Shown here in pieces: positions 7,790-15,804 of a stretch of 25,890 bases of DNA (positions are counted from its first letter, which is position 1; each line of letters begins with the position of its first letter). Origin of the DNA: an uncultured Lachnospiraceae bacterium (GTDB taxonomy: Bacteria; Bacillota; Clostridia; Lachnospirales; Lachnospiraceae); assembly GCA_910578885.1 (NCBI GenBank), contig CAJTSH010000042.1, positions 1 through 25,890 on the forward strand. The letters run 5' to 3'. The notes under the pieces were generated by a model. That model made no database searches, had not been told where the DNA came from, and was given only the letters and a program-made list of their open reading frames with translations. Made by a program: the position numbers and the translations under genes.

Positions 7790-9043
7790 TTATGCACTTC
7801 TCGTCTCATTATACTCTAACAGCGCCTTCTTCTCCTCAATCGTATCCTTCGTAATAATACAGCGCACAATACTCTCATCCGACGGAATCCGATACATCAG
7901 ATCCATCATAGATTCTTCCATAATTGCACGAAGTCCTCTGGCTCCGGTCTTACGCTCTAAAGCTTTCTTAGCGATTGCCTGAATTGCCTCTTCTTCAAAC
8001 TGCAAATCCACGCCATCGATTTCAAACAGCTTCTGATACTGCTTTACCAGTGAATTCTTTGGCTCTCTTAAAATACGGATTAACGCTTCCTCATCCAGAC
8101 TCTCCAAAGAGACCGTTACCGGAACACGCCCTACAAATTCAGGAATCAATCCAAATTTCACAAGATCCTGAGGCAGTGCTTTTTTGAACATTTCACCCAC
8201 ATTCATATTTTCCTTATCCATGATTTCCGCATTGAATCCAATAGAACTGGTATCGGTTCTTGCTTCAATAATCTTCTCCAATCCGTCAAATGCTCCGCCG
8301 CAGATAAACAGGATATTCGTGGTATCAATGGAAATCAGCTCCTGCTGAGGGTGCTTTCTTCCTCCCTGAGGCGGTACGGACGCCACCGTTCCCTCTAAAA
8401 TCTTAAGAAGCGCCTGCTGTACCCCCTCCCCAGACACGTCTCTTGTTATGGAGACATTTTCTGATTTCTTGGTTATCTTATCAATCTCGTCAATATAAAC
8501 AATTCCGAACTGTGCGCGCTCAATATCATAGTCTGCTGCCTGAATCAGCTTCAAAAGAATATTTTCTACATCTTCGCCCACATAACCTGCCTCTGTCAGT
8601 GTTGTCGCATCTGCAATTGCAAACGGCACGTTCAGCACTCTTGCCAGCGTCTGAGCCAAAAGCGTCTTACCGCTTCCGGTAGGTCCCAGCATCAGGATAT
8701 TGCTCTTTTGCAGTTCCACATCCATCTGAATATCCGCAGTGATTCTCTTATAGTGATTATATACAGCAACAGAAAGCACCTTCTTTGCCTCTTCCTGTCC
8801 GATGACATAATCGTCCAGAAATGATTTCATTTCTTCCGGCTTTATCAGATTGATTTCCTGAAAGTCTCTTTCTTCAATAAAGCCTTCCTCTTCGAATTCT
8901 TCCTCTATGATTTCCGAACAGATATCCACGCACTCGTCACAGATATAGGCGCCGTTCGGTCCTGCAATCAATTTACGCACCTGCTCCTGGGATTTCCCGC
9001 AAAAGGAGCATCTGATTTTGTTTTCGTTCATTCTCCCTGTCAT
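7790..9043 (-). CDS. clpX: ATP-dependent Clp protease unfoldase ClpX
   Basis: This 417-residue AAA+ unfoldase recognises tagged substrates and threads them into ClpP. The N-terminal zinc-binding domain has C12, C15, C35 and C38. Walker A is GPTGSGKT (120-127), Walker B is IVYIDEID (181-188), and the ClpP-docking IGF loop is at 268-270 (SSIGFNAE). The pore region, sensor motifs and a C-terminal small domain follow. The ATG at 9043 is preceded by GGAGG. The gene is separated from clpP by 191 bases carrying two strong inverted structures. Confidence 0.96.
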   Translation of the reverse strand: MTGRMNENKIRCSFCGKSQEQVRKLIAGPNGAYICDECVDICSEIIEEEFEEEGFIEERDFQEINLIKPEEMKSFLDDYVIGQEEAKKVLSVAVYNHYKRITADIQMDVELQKSNILMLGPTGSGKTLLAQTLARVLNVPFAIADATTLTEAGYVGEDVENILLKLIQAADYDIERAQFGIVYIDEIDKITKKSENVSITRDVSGEGVQQALLKILEGTVASVPPQGGRKHPQQELISIDTTNILFICGGAFDGLEKIIEARTDTSSIGFNAEIMDKENMNVGEMFKKALPQDLVKFGLIPEFVGRVPVTVSLESLDEEALIRILREPKNSLVKQYQKLFEIDGVDLQFEEEAIQAIAKKALERKTGARGLRAIMEESMMDLMYRIPSDESIVRCIITKDTIEEKKALLEYNETRSA

Positions 9044-9095
9044 TTCCTAACCTCCATTTGTGCTTCCGGCTCTTATCCCGCACCTTCACACATTA

Positions 9096-9133
9096 TTATG
9101 GTAAACGGCAAACTTATTTGTCGTTTACCATAA
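9096..9133 (-). promoter_or_regulatory. Long inverted repeat in the clpX leader
   Basis: TTATGGTAAACG (9096-9107) is perfectly complementary to 9122-9133. The arms extend through a G-T pair and CAAA/TTTG to a CTTA loop, giving about 17 paired positions. No T tract follows on the minus strand, so it is not a simple terminator. It would form a stable stem in the clpX leader 53 bases before the start codon, and could be a processing site or an operator. Confidence 0.6.
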
Positions 9134-9135
9134 AA

Positions 9136-9184
9136 GCTGCCAGCAGCGAATCACCCTCTACCGGTAGTATCGCCAAACGGCAGC
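9136..9184 (-). promoter_or_regulatory. Nested hairpin with U tract between clpP and clpX
   Basis: Three helices nest: GCTGCC (9136-9141) with GGCAGC (9179-9184), GCGA (9146-9149) with TCGC (9170-9173), and the palindrome CTACCGGTAG (9158-9167). On the minus strand the outer stem is followed by TTTTATGG, as in an attenuator or a leaky terminator. It could set the clpP:clpX ratio. That role is inference. Confidence 0.45.
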
Positions 9185-9234
9185 CTCATCATTCTGTCCC
9201 TGCTTCCCAGGATTGTCTGTGGTTTACGGGTTGC

Positions 9235-9816
9235 TTATCTGCTTGTAATCACGTCGTCCACCAGACCATATGCCTTGGCTTCCTCTGCTGACATGTAATA
9301 GTCTCTCTCTGTATCCTGCGCAATAATATCATAAGGTTTACCGGTATTTGCCGCAAGGATTTCATTCAATTTCTTCTTAGTCTTTAAAATATTCTCTGCG
9401 GCAATCTGAATCTCGGTCGCCTGCCCCTTTGCTCCGCCGGAAGGCTGATGTATCATAACCTCTGCATTCGGCAATGCAAGCCTCTTTCCTTTTGTTCCTC
9501 CTGCCAAAAGAAATGCTCCCATGCTCGCAGCCAATCCGATACAGATTGTGGAAACATCACATTTGATGTACTGCATGGTATCATAAATCGCCATGCCCGC
9601 TGTCACCATTCCTCCAGGAGAATTGATGTAAAGATTGATATCCTTAGAAGGATCTTCCGATTCTAAGAAAAGCAGCTGCGCCACCACAAGGCTTGCCGTT
9701 GTCTCATTTACTTCCTCACCCAGAAAGATGATTCTGTCCTTTAATAGTCTGGAGTAGATATCATAACTACGCTCTCCGCGACTTGTCTGTTCAATGACGT
9801 AAGGTACTAAACTCAT
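9235..9816 (-). CDS. clpP: ATP-dependent Clp protease proteolytic subunit ClpP
   Basis: This 193-residue serine protease assembles into the tetradecameric chamber used with ClpX and probably ClpC (via MecA). The catalytic triad falls at the canonical positions S98 (GLAASMGAF), H123 (MIHQPSGG) and D172 (TERDYYM). The ATG at 9816 has GGAGG nine bases upstream and gives the classical MSLVPYVIEQ start, so the six upstream codons are left out. It lies between tig and clpX, an order matching tig-clpP-clpX-lon in Proteobacteria. Confidence 0.96.
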   Translation of the reverse strand: MSLVPYVIEQTSRGERSYDIYSRLLKDRIIFLGEEVNETTASLVVAQLLFLESEDPSKDINLYINSPGGMVTAGMAIYDTMQYIKCDVSTICIGLAASMGAFLLAGGTKGKRLALPNAEVMIHQPSGGAKGQATEIQIAAENILKTKKKLNEILAANTGKPYDIIAQDTERDYYMSAEEAKAYGLVDDVITSR

Positions 9817-9852
9817 TGTGAAACCTCCATTCAAAATTCAGTTATACTCAAA

Positions 9853-9881
9853 CAGACCGGCCCTGCATCAGAGCCAGTCTG
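9853..9881 (-). other. 13-bp hairpin between tig and clpP
   Basis: CAGACCGGCCCTG (9853-9865) and CAGAGCCAGTCTG (9869-9881) pair over 13 positions with two G-U pairs. Only a short TTTGAG follows in the transcribed direction, so termination would be partial at best. It may reduce read-through from tig into clpP or protect an mRNA end. Confidence 0.5.
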
Positions 9882-9892
9882 CCATTCGTTTT

Positions 9893-11230
9893 TTATTCTT
9901 CTTCTTCTGCTTCTTCTTCTTTTTCTTTCTTCGTCTTTGCTTTTGCTCTTTCCTTGATGTTATCCATAACTAAATCAACAGCCTTCTGCACAGCTAAATC
10001 TCTCTTCATGGATTCCAGCTCTGCATCTCCCATGAGTTCCTTTATCTTGTCTACTTCCATGCCATACATAGATGACATCTTCTCAAATTCTGCATTGATT
10101 TCATCTTCGGAAATCTCAATATTCTCATCCTTTGCAATCTGCTCTAATACCAAGCTGCTCTGGATACGTGTGATTGCCTCTGGACGAACCTGCTCCCTTA
10201 ACTTGTCAATTGTCATACCGGAGAACTGCATGTACCGCTCTAAGTTCAAGCCCTGCCCTGCCATTCTCTGTGCAAATTCCTGAATCATATTCGATACCTG
10301 CGTATCAATCATAGCATCCGGAATCTCCATCGTGGACTTCTCAATAATCTTTGTAATCGCTTCGTCCTCTTTGGTACGCTTCGCATTGTCTTCCTTTGTC
10401 TTCTCCAAATTCTTCTTAACGCTCTCTTTATACTCTGCCAATGTGTCGAATTCAGATACATCCTGAGCAAACTCATCATCTAACTCCGGAAGCTCTTTTG
10501 TCTTGATCTCATGAATCTTAACCTTGAAAAGCGCAGGCTTACCAGCCAGCTCCGCCGCATGGTACTCCTCAGGGAACGTAACATTGACGTCCACTTCGTC
10601 GCCTGTATTCTTTCCGACCAATTGTTCTTCGAATGTGTCGATAAAGGAATGGGAACCAATCTCTAAGGAGTGGTTCTCCGCCTTGCCGCCTTCAAACGGC
10701 TCTCCATCTACAAATCCTTCGAAATCAATCACAGCCGTATCGCCATTCTGAATCGGTCTGTCTTCTACGGTAATGGTTCTTGCATTGTTATTTCTCTCTT
10801 TATCAAGCGCTTCCATAACTTCTTCTTCTGATACAGAAGTATCGACCTTTGTTACCGTTACGCCTTTATATTTACCAAGAGTTACCTCCGGTCTTACTGC
10901 AACCTCTGCTGTAAAGATAAATGGTTTGCCTTTTTCCAACTGCGTTACATCTACGGTAGGCTGGGAAACAATATCTGCTCCGCTCTCATCCACTGCCGAC
11001 GGATAAGCCTCCTGCATCATGATGTTTGCCGCCTCCTCATAGAAAATTTCCGGTCCATACATCTTCTCAACCATTGCCATCGGAACCTTTCCCTTACGGA
11101 AGCCTGGTACACTGATTCTATTCTTTTGTTTCATGTATGCAGCTTTTAAAGCCTCGTCAACCTTGTCTGCTGATACTTCAATGGTAAGTTTTACCATGTT
11201 TTTCTCTAAATTCTCTACCTGTACACTCAT
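9893..11230 (-). CDS. tig: Trigger factor (ribosome-associated chaperone and prolyl isomerase)
   Basis: This 445-residue chaperone binds nascent chains at the ribosome exit. The N-terminal ribosome-binding domain carries the signature GFRKGKVP (43-50). An FKBP-type isomerase domain spans about 160-245 (NGDTAVIDFEGFVDG through FKVKIHEIK). A helical C-terminal chaperone domain follows and ends in a Lys/Glu-rich tail (EEEAEEEE). The ATG at 11230 lies 11 bases after AAGGAGG. A TTG six bases upstream is the alternative. It is the first gene of the proteostasis cluster and has its own promoter. Confidence 0.95.
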   Translation of the reverse strand: MSVQVENLEKNMVKLTIEVSADKVDEALKAAYMKQKNRISVPGFRKGKVPMAMVEKMYGPEIFYEEAANIMMQEAYPSAVDESGADIVSQPTVDVTQLEKGKPFIFTAEVAVRPEVTLGKYKGVTVTKVDTSVSEEEVMEALDKERNNNARTITVEDRPIQNGDTAVIDFEGFVDGEPFEGGKAENHSLEIGSHSFIDTFEEQLVGKNTGDEVDVNVTFPEEYHAAELAGKPALFKVKIHEIKTKELPELDDEFAQDVSEFDTLAEYKESVKKNLEKTKEDNAKRTKEDEAITKIIEKSTMEIPDAMIDTQVSNMIQEFAQRMAGQGLNLERYMQFSGMTIDKLREQVRPEAITRIQSSLVLEQIAKDENIEISEDEINAEFEKMSSMYGMEVDKIKELMGDAELESMKRDLAVQKAVDLVMDNIKERAKAKTKKEKEEEAEEEE

Positions 11231-11298
11231 TATCAATATTTCCTCCTTAAATGTCTGCTTAAAAAGGGCAAACTACGACCTTCCACAGTCATTAAGCA

Positions 11299-11327
11299 AT
11301 TATAGCACATGATACATAAAATGGAAA
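11299..11327 (-). promoter_or_regulatory. Predicted sigma-A promoter of tig
   Basis: On the minus strand TTTCCA (11322-11327) is followed after 17 bases by TATAAT (11299-11304), with TGC directly before it as an extended -10. The tig ribosome binding site is about 60 bases downstream. No CIRCE or CtsR operator was seen nearby. Confidence 0.65.
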
Positions 11328-11374
11328 GTATTTTTTTCATATCGTTCTATTTATCCTCGTTAAAACACTGACCG

Positions 11375-11830
11375 TCACATTCTATGTATATACATTCTTG
11401 CCATATCAGGTTCTCCATCCCCCTGCACCATACACAAAAACTCCCACCCATATCTCTCATAAAATGATGTGTGGTCAGTTACCAGATAAAGGACCTCTAT
11501 CCCTTTGCTCTGCATATCCATACAAACGCAGTTCAACATCTCCCCTGCAATTCCCTTGCACCGATAATCCTCTTCCACATAAACAGCGCATACGTTAGGC
11601 GATAAATCTTTTCTGTCATGAAAATCATTTTCAATCACACCGAGTCCACCTATTATTTTTTCATTATCCTTTACAATATACCATTGGGGGATTGCTCCTT
11701 CATTCCTTGTGCAATTGTCCATGCTCTCAAGATATGCCTCCATAGGAATTCCCCATTTTAAATGAAACCACTCTGCGGATGCCTGCTTTAATTCCGGATG
11801 CTCCTGTATCTTTAATATTTCATATTTCAA
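11375..11830 (-). CDS. GNAT-family N-acetyltransferase
   Basis: This is a 151-residue acyl-CoA-dependent acetyltransferase of unknown substrate. The acetyl-CoA pyrophosphate loop is visible as RCKGIA (90-95) after the strand PNVCAVYVEEDY. FYERYGWEF near the end is the usual GNAT C-terminal signature. The start is probably TTG at 11830, because GGAGG lies eight bases upstream. The in-frame ATG at 11884 has only a weak AGAAG and adds an unrelated leader. The last sentence of any functional claim must stop at the family level. Confidence 0.75.
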   Translation of the reverse strand: MKYEILKIQEHPELKQASAEWFHLKWGIPMEAYLESMDNCTRNEGAIPQWYIVKDNEKIIGGLGVIENDFHDRKDLSPNVCAVYVEEDYRCKGIAGEMLNCVCMDMQSKGIEVLYLVTDHTSFYERYGWEFLCMVQGDGEPDMARMYIHRM

Positions 11831-11964
11831 AATAATTTTCCTCCAAGTTGTGTTAATCACTCCACTATATCTGCAACGAATCATACCGTTAATCTTCTAA
11901 TCTAATTTTTAGATTGATACTATCGTTATTATCTATTTTACAAATAATAATGCAGAACGTATAA

Positions 11965-12891
11965 TTAAGATAAATATACATCTGTGCCATATTCCTGATT
12001 GGCTGATGTGAATTCCGTGTCAATACAATATTGCAGTACCGATTCCATTTGCGGCGAGACCCATTTATCACGGTGATACAAAAGCTGTTTCCATACCTCA
12101 ATTTGAAAGTCAGCCACATCCAAATAAAACAGCTTGCCCTCTTTCACTGCTTTGGCGGTTACATAATCCGGCAAAAATGAGACGCCAATATTTTGTTCCA
12201 CAAGCGTACAGATTAAATCAGCGCTTCCGATTTCCAGAATCGGCTGAACCTCTAACGACAGTTCCGCCAGTTTTTCGTCCATCAGCCTGCGATAGCTCAT
12301 CCCTTTTTCGGTCAGAATGAAAGGCTGCTGAACTAATTTCCGGACGGAAATCCGTTCTTTTGACCGCAATGAACTATTGGAACCTGCCACAAAATGAACA
12401 CCGACTTTTTCCTCTTTGGCTATCACATACTCGGCGTTATAGATATGGTTGTCCAGCGTAAGGATTATATCCGTCTCGTTGTGGTTGATGAGCCGAAACA
12501 TTTCCTCTGTTCCGGCTGCAATGATTTTAAGCGTAATGTCAGGATATTTTTCCCGGAAGGCGGCAAAACCTTCCCGCAGCATAGAGGTACACAGCGAATC
12601 CGCCATAGCTACCCGGATATGACCTGCAATGGCTTTCCCGTCCTGTATATTTTCCTGCAGCTCTTGTGTCAGCTTACTGATCAGATGCGCATAATTCAGC
12701 ACCTCCCGTCCCTTCTCTGTAAGAACGACTGTATGATTGATTCGTTCGAATAGCTGGGTGTTTAGTTCTGATTCGAGCTGTTTGATTTGAAAAGAAACTG
12801 TTGATTGTGAAAACCCAAGTGTTTCGCCTGCTTTTGTAAAGCTGTTCAACTCGGCTACATGAATAAAGGTAATTAAATTTTTAAAGTCCAT
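11965..12891 (-). CDS. LysR-family transcriptional regulator
   Basis: This 308-residue regulator has an N-terminal winged helix-turn-helix (about 1-60, MDFKNLITFI to TQLFER, including SQSTVSFQIKQLE) and a periplasmic-binding-like effector domain (about 90-295). The ATG at 12891 has GGAG seven bases upstream and gives the canonical LysR start, so 33 upstream codons are excluded. It diverges from the AGCS symporter gene over a 129-base interval holding a palindrome. The usual inference is that it controls that transporter in response to an amino acid, but the ligand is unknown. Confidence 0.85.
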   Translation of the reverse strand: MDFKNLITFIHVAELNSFTKAGETLGFSQSTVSFQIKQLESELNTQLFERINHTVVLTEKGREVLNYAHLISKLTQELQENIQDGKAIAGHIRVAMADSLCTSMLREGFAAFREKYPDITLKIIAAGTEEMFRLINHNETDIILTLDNHIYNAEYVIAKEEKVGVHFVAGSNSSLRSKERISVRKLVQQPFILTEKGMSYRRLMDEKLAELSLEVQPILEIGSADLICTLVEQNIGVSFLPDYVTAKAVKEGKLFYLDVADFQIEVWKQLLYHRDKWVSPQMESVLQYCIDTEFTSANQEYGTDVYLS

Positions 12892-12945
12892 GTTTGCGCT
12901 CCAAAATCTAATATTGAATTTCACTGATTTATGACGATTCGTTTT

Positions 12946-12960
12946 GCAGATTCTATCTGC
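12946..12960. promoter_or_regulatory. Candidate LysR operator
   Basis: GCAGAT-TCT-ATCTGC is a perfect 6-base inverted repeat with a 3-base centre, midway between the lysR and symporter start codons. LysR-type regulators commonly bind such a dyad in the divergent region. Candidate -10 sequences for the symporter (TATATAA at 12964, CATAAT at 12981) lie just downstream. Confidence 0.55.
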
Positions 12961-13020
12961 CAGTATATAAGAAACAGATACATAATGCAATTTTTACTTT
13001 TTACAGAAGGAGACATTTTT

Positions 13021-14451
13021 ATGATTGTTTTAAGCCCAATCCGCAATTTTTTCATTCAGATTTTTGACATCGTATATTACATTCTATGGGGGGATCTTAT
13101 TACCATCCCACTGCCCAGCGGAAGCTCGCTTGGGATTTCTTTGCTGGTGCTTATTCTGATTCCATCCGGAATTTATTTTACCATACGTACCCGTTTTCTC
13201 CCGTTCCGGCTCTTTCCTGAAATGCTGAAAGTCACAGCCGAGAAGAAAAATCTATCCCAAAAGGATGCCATCTCAGGTGTACAAGCCCTGATCGTATCTA
13301 CTGCAACACGGGTTGGAATGGGAAATCTGGTCGGCGTGGTAGCCGCTATTTCCGCCGGCGGCGCCGGCGCAGTTTTTTGGATGTGGATCATCGCTTTGCT
13401 TGGTTCCTCCACAGCCTTTGCCGAGGGTACATTGGCACAGCTATACAAAGAAAAGGATCCCCTTTACGGAGGATTCCGCGGCGGTCCTGCCTACTACATC
13501 CATCACTTCTTTATCAAAGAGGGAAGCAAACGGAAACGTTCGATTATCGCAACGCTGTTTGCGCTTTCCGGGCTGATATGCTGGTGCGGTATCAGCCAGG
13601 TAATCGGCAATTCTGTTTCTTCCGCCTTTGAGAATGCATTTCAGATTCCGCCGCTCTATACGACGATGCTTCTTGTCGGAGTTGCGGCTGTCATAGTGCT
13701 GCGTAAAAATGCTACGGTAAAGGTCTTGGATATATTAGTGCCGATTATGGCTGTCTGCTACTTTCTGATTACGATTTTTATTATCATCAAAAATGCCGGA
13801 CAGCTTCCCGCTGTTTTCCAGAGGATTTTTCTGGAAGCCTTCGGTCTCCGGCAAGTAGCAGCGGGCGGATTTGGAGCTGTGATTATGAACGGTGCAAAAC
13901 GTGGGTTATTTTCCAATGAAGCCGGTTCCGGTTCTGCTCCTTGCGCCGCTGCTGCGGCTGATATCAGCCACCCTGCAAAGGAAGGTCTTCTGCAGGCATT
14001 TGGCGTATTTATTGATACCATTGTAATCTGCAGCTGCTCCGCTATGATCATGCTGCTGACCCCAGCAGAACTGACGAATGGACTGGAAGGAATGGATTTT
14101 CTGCAGACCTCCATGCAGTATCACATGGGAGATATTGGGGTAATCTTCATTGCTGCTATCCTTTGGTTATTTAGCTTTTCGACTTTTATCGGCATCCTGT
14201 TTTACGCCAGATCCAATGTTGCCTATATTTTTGGCGACAACTGGCTATCCCAGACCTTATACAAAATTCTTGGACTAATTATGCTCTTTATCGGAGGGCT
14301 TGCCGCCTATACATTCGTCTGGGATCTGGGTGATATCGGCGTCGGTCTGATGACCGTATTCAACATGATTGCATTGATTCCGCTTGCACCGCGGGCAATA
14401 AAATCCTTGAAGGACTATGAGCAGAAGAAGAAACAAAATTTGCCAGACTAA
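13021..14451 (+). CDS. Sodium:alanine/glycine symporter, AGCS family
   Basis: This 476-residue inner-membrane carrier couples uptake of a small amino acid (alanine or glycine in studied members) to sodium or proton entry. Family segments are clear: TRVGMGNLVGVVAAISAGG and AVFWMWIIALLG in the first third, then GGFRGGPAYYIHH, and AKRGLFSNEAGSGSAPCAAA in the middle. About ten hydrophobic helices are seen. The ATG at 13021 has AGAAGGAG upstream and gives the usual start. The longer open frame from 12931 would run through the operator region. It ends 10 bases from the convergent fic gene. Confidence 0.9.
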   Translation: MIVLSPIRNFFIQIFDIVYYILWGDLITIPLPSGSSLGISLLVLILIPSGIYFTIRTRFLPFRLFPEMLKVTAEKKNLSQKDAISGVQALIVSTATRVGMGNLVGVVAAISAGGAGAVFWMWIIALLGSSTAFAEGTLAQLYKEKDPLYGGFRGGPAYYIHHFFIKEGSKRKRSIIATLFALSGLICWCGISQVIGNSVSSAFENAFQIPPLYTTMLLVGVAAVIVLRKNATVKVLDILVPIMAVCYFLITIFIIIKNAGQLPAVFQRIFLEAFGLRQVAAGGFGAVIMNGAKRGLFSNEAGSGSAPCAAAAADISHPAKEGLLQAFGVFIDTIVICSCSAMIMLLTPAELTNGLEGMDFLQTSMQYHMGDIGVIFIAAILWLFSFSTFIGILFYARSNVAYIFGDNWLSQTLYKILGLIMLFIGGLAAYTFVWDLGDIGVGLMTVFNMIALIPLAPRAIKSLKDYEQKKKQNLPD

Positions 14452-14461
14452 TGTATGGCAG

Positions 14462-15241
14462 CTATGAAGGAAGCGCTTTCTTCCTTGCGGAGCGCATCTC
14501 TTCCCTTACAATCTGCTTTTTCCATGTCTTCGCTGTCTGCTCACGCAGGAATGTCAACAGTGGTTCCAGCTCTTGGCGGACGTCCCATGCTTCCAGAGCC
14601 CCATAGTAACCCTCTCTGTCCTCCTCATGGATAGTGATGGTGGGGTGGTTGTGGCGCACAAGGAAATAATTCATTGCCAGCCGTCCGGTACGACCGTTTC
14701 CGTCTGCAAAGGGATGGATATTTTCAAACTTTGCATGGAAGTATGCCGCCGCCGTCAACGCCTTCTCATCAGGAACGCATAAAAGCTCATCCACCAGCTC
14801 CCCCATCTCCTCTGCAACATCCTCTGGCGGCGCCCCGACTTCCTCTCTACCGGTAACATAATCATAGCGCTTGTACTCACCCGGGCGCTCTCCCAACTGA
14901 TAACGTCTCGTATCATAAGTGTTCTGTGTCAGCTTCTGTTGAAGCTCCTTGATAAAAGCTTCGTCCATATCCCGCCTATCCCCAAATGCGGAAAGGAACA
15001 GCTCATAGGCTTCTTTCTCGTTCCGTATCTCAAACAAGGTGCGCAAATCGCCGGTATACGAAGTCACGCCGTCATGCTCGAAAATCTCCCGCGTGTCATG
15101 GTATGTTATTTTATCGTTTTCTATTCTCCCAGAATGATAGGCAAAGGCAATGCTGTGCCCGTTTAACGCCTCTGCAAGGCGCGCATCTGTTTTGATTTCC
15201 CTGCTTTGCCATAAGGCAACAGCCTTTTCATAATCCGTCAT
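14462..15241 (-). CDS. Fic-domain protein (probable AMPylator/deAMPylator, class II)
   Basis: This 259-residue protein has the complete Fic active-site motif HPFADGNGRTGR (176-187), which transfers AMP or another nucleotide moiety to a target hydroxyl. An inhibitory helix motif (S/T)xxxE(G/N) is present near the N-terminus as S37-G-R-I-E41-N42. By the established classification this makes it a class II, self-inhibited Fic, with E41 expected to hold an active-site Arg. No separate antitoxin gene is adjacent. The ATG at 15241 has GGGAGG five bases upstream and is preferred over a TTG six codons earlier. The target protein is unknown. Confidence 0.88.
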   Translation of the reverse strand: MTDYEKAVALWQSREIKTDARLAEALNGHSIAFAYHSGRIENDKITYHDTREIFEHDGVTSYTGDLRTLFEIRNEKEAYELFLSAFGDRRDMDEAFIKELQQKLTQNTYDTRRYQLGERPGEYKRYDYVTGREEVGAPPEDVAEEMGELVDELLCVPDEKALTAAAYFHAKFENIHPFADGNGRTGRLAMNYFLVRHNHPTITIHEEDREGYYGALEAWDVRQELEPLLTFLREQTAKTWKKQIVREEMRSARKKALPS

Positions 15242-15282
15242 GGCATCCTCCCTTTTCAATATGGGCTTACAATCTCAGCCCA

Positions 15283-15288
15283 ATTATA
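15283..15288 (-). promoter_or_regulatory. Possible -10 box of the fic gene
   Basis: TATAAT occurs on the minus strand about 40 bases before the fic start. No good -35 hexamer lies at 16-18 bases, so the assignment is weak. Confidence 0.35.
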
Positions 15289-15381
15289 CTATGAAAAGAA
15301 GCATTTTGGGTAATTTTTTTACATTTCAAAAATCCAATTTTAAATGTTTTAAAGCAAAAAGGGTTTTCCTATATGATAAAA

Positions 15382-15425
15382 GCGCCCCATAAGAGCAATC
15401 TCATCTTCCTGCTCTTACGGGACGC
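15382..15425. terminator. Strong bidirectional intrinsic terminator
   Basis: GCGCCCCATAAGAGCA (15382-15397) pairs with TGCTCTTACGGGACGC (15410-15425) over 16 positions with two G-U pairs. The stem is followed by TTTT on the minus strand and by CTTTCTTTCTTTTTC on the plus strand. It would end the spore-protein transcript before fic. Confidence 0.8.
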
Positions 15426-15439
15426 CTTTCTTTCTTTTT

Positions 15440-15466
15440 CTCACGATTCGTTTAACGAATCGTGAG
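15440..15466. other. Perfect 27-base palindrome downstream of the spore-protein gene
   Basis: Two 13-base arms, CTCACGATTCGTT and its exact complement, flank a single central T. It lies 15 bases past the spore-protein stop. On the minus strand no T tract follows directly, so it is an mRNA 3'-end stabiliser or a DNA-binding dyad rather than the terminator itself, which is the next hairpin. Confidence 0.6.
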
Positions 15467-15481
15467 CTTATCTAGTTGGTA

Positions 15482-15691
15482 TTATTTCATCTGTTCTTCC
15501 TGTTTCATGATCATTTTCTTGACCATCTCGCCGCCGATGGAACCAGCTTCACGGCTTGTTAAATCTCCGTTATAGCCTTCTTTTAACTGTACGCCTAACT
15601 CAGATGCAACTTCCTGTTTAAAACGGTTCATTGCTTCCTTAGCCTGCGGTACTGCCATCTTGCTGCTGTTTGAACTATTAGATCCACTCAT
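15482..15691 (-). CDS. Alpha/beta-type small acid-soluble spore protein (SASP)
   Basis: This 69-residue DNA-binding protein coats and protects forespore DNA. The family core is intact. The GPR germination-protease site is EVASELG (about 32-38). The second conserved helix has TSREAGSIGGEMVKKMI. A Ser/Asn-rich N-terminal tail precedes the conserved part. The ATG at 15691 has GGAGG upstream, and five further open codons above it belong to the leader. The gene has its own sigma-G-like promoter and strong terminator, so it is a one-gene forespore unit. It is direct evidence that the host lineage sporulates. Confidence 0.92.
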   Translation of the reverse strand: MSGSNSSNSSKMAVPQAKEAMNRFKQEVASELGVQLKEGYNGDLTSREAGSIGGEMVKKMIMKQEEQMK

Positions 15692-15728
15692 TAGTTCTAC
15701 CTCCATACTTTTCCTGTGTTATCTATTG

Positions 15729-15749
15729 AGATAAGCCTTACGCTTATCT
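15729..15749 (-). other. Leader hairpin of the spore-protein mRNA
   Basis: AGATAAGC and GCTTATCT are perfect 8-base arms around CTTAC. The stem would lie within the first bases of the predicted transcript, where 5' hairpins often slow mRNA decay. Confidence 0.5.
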
Positions 15750-15755
15750 TGATTT

Positions 15756-15784
15756 TAGTATGACCTTCCTTGGAAATAATATGT
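15756..15784 (-). promoter_or_regulatory. Predicted sigma-G (forespore) promoter of the SASP gene
   Basis: On the minus strand ACATA (15780-15784) and CATACTA (15756-15762) are 17 bases apart. The Bacillus sigma-G consensus is GHATR with CATNHTA at 17-18 bases. The -10 matches fully and the -35 in four of five positions. Known SASP genes are sigma-G controlled. Confidence 0.65.
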
Positions 15785-15804
15785 TGGTAAGTTATGGATA
15801 TTTG

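Noticed and set aside
9853..9881. A true terminator after tig
   Set aside because: The stem is good but the T tract in the transcribed direction is only TTTGAG, so it is recorded as a hairpin of unsure role.
12931..13020. An N-terminal extension of the AGCS symporter
   Set aside because: The extra codons cross the operator and promoter region, and a strong AGAAGGAG precedes the ATG at 13021.
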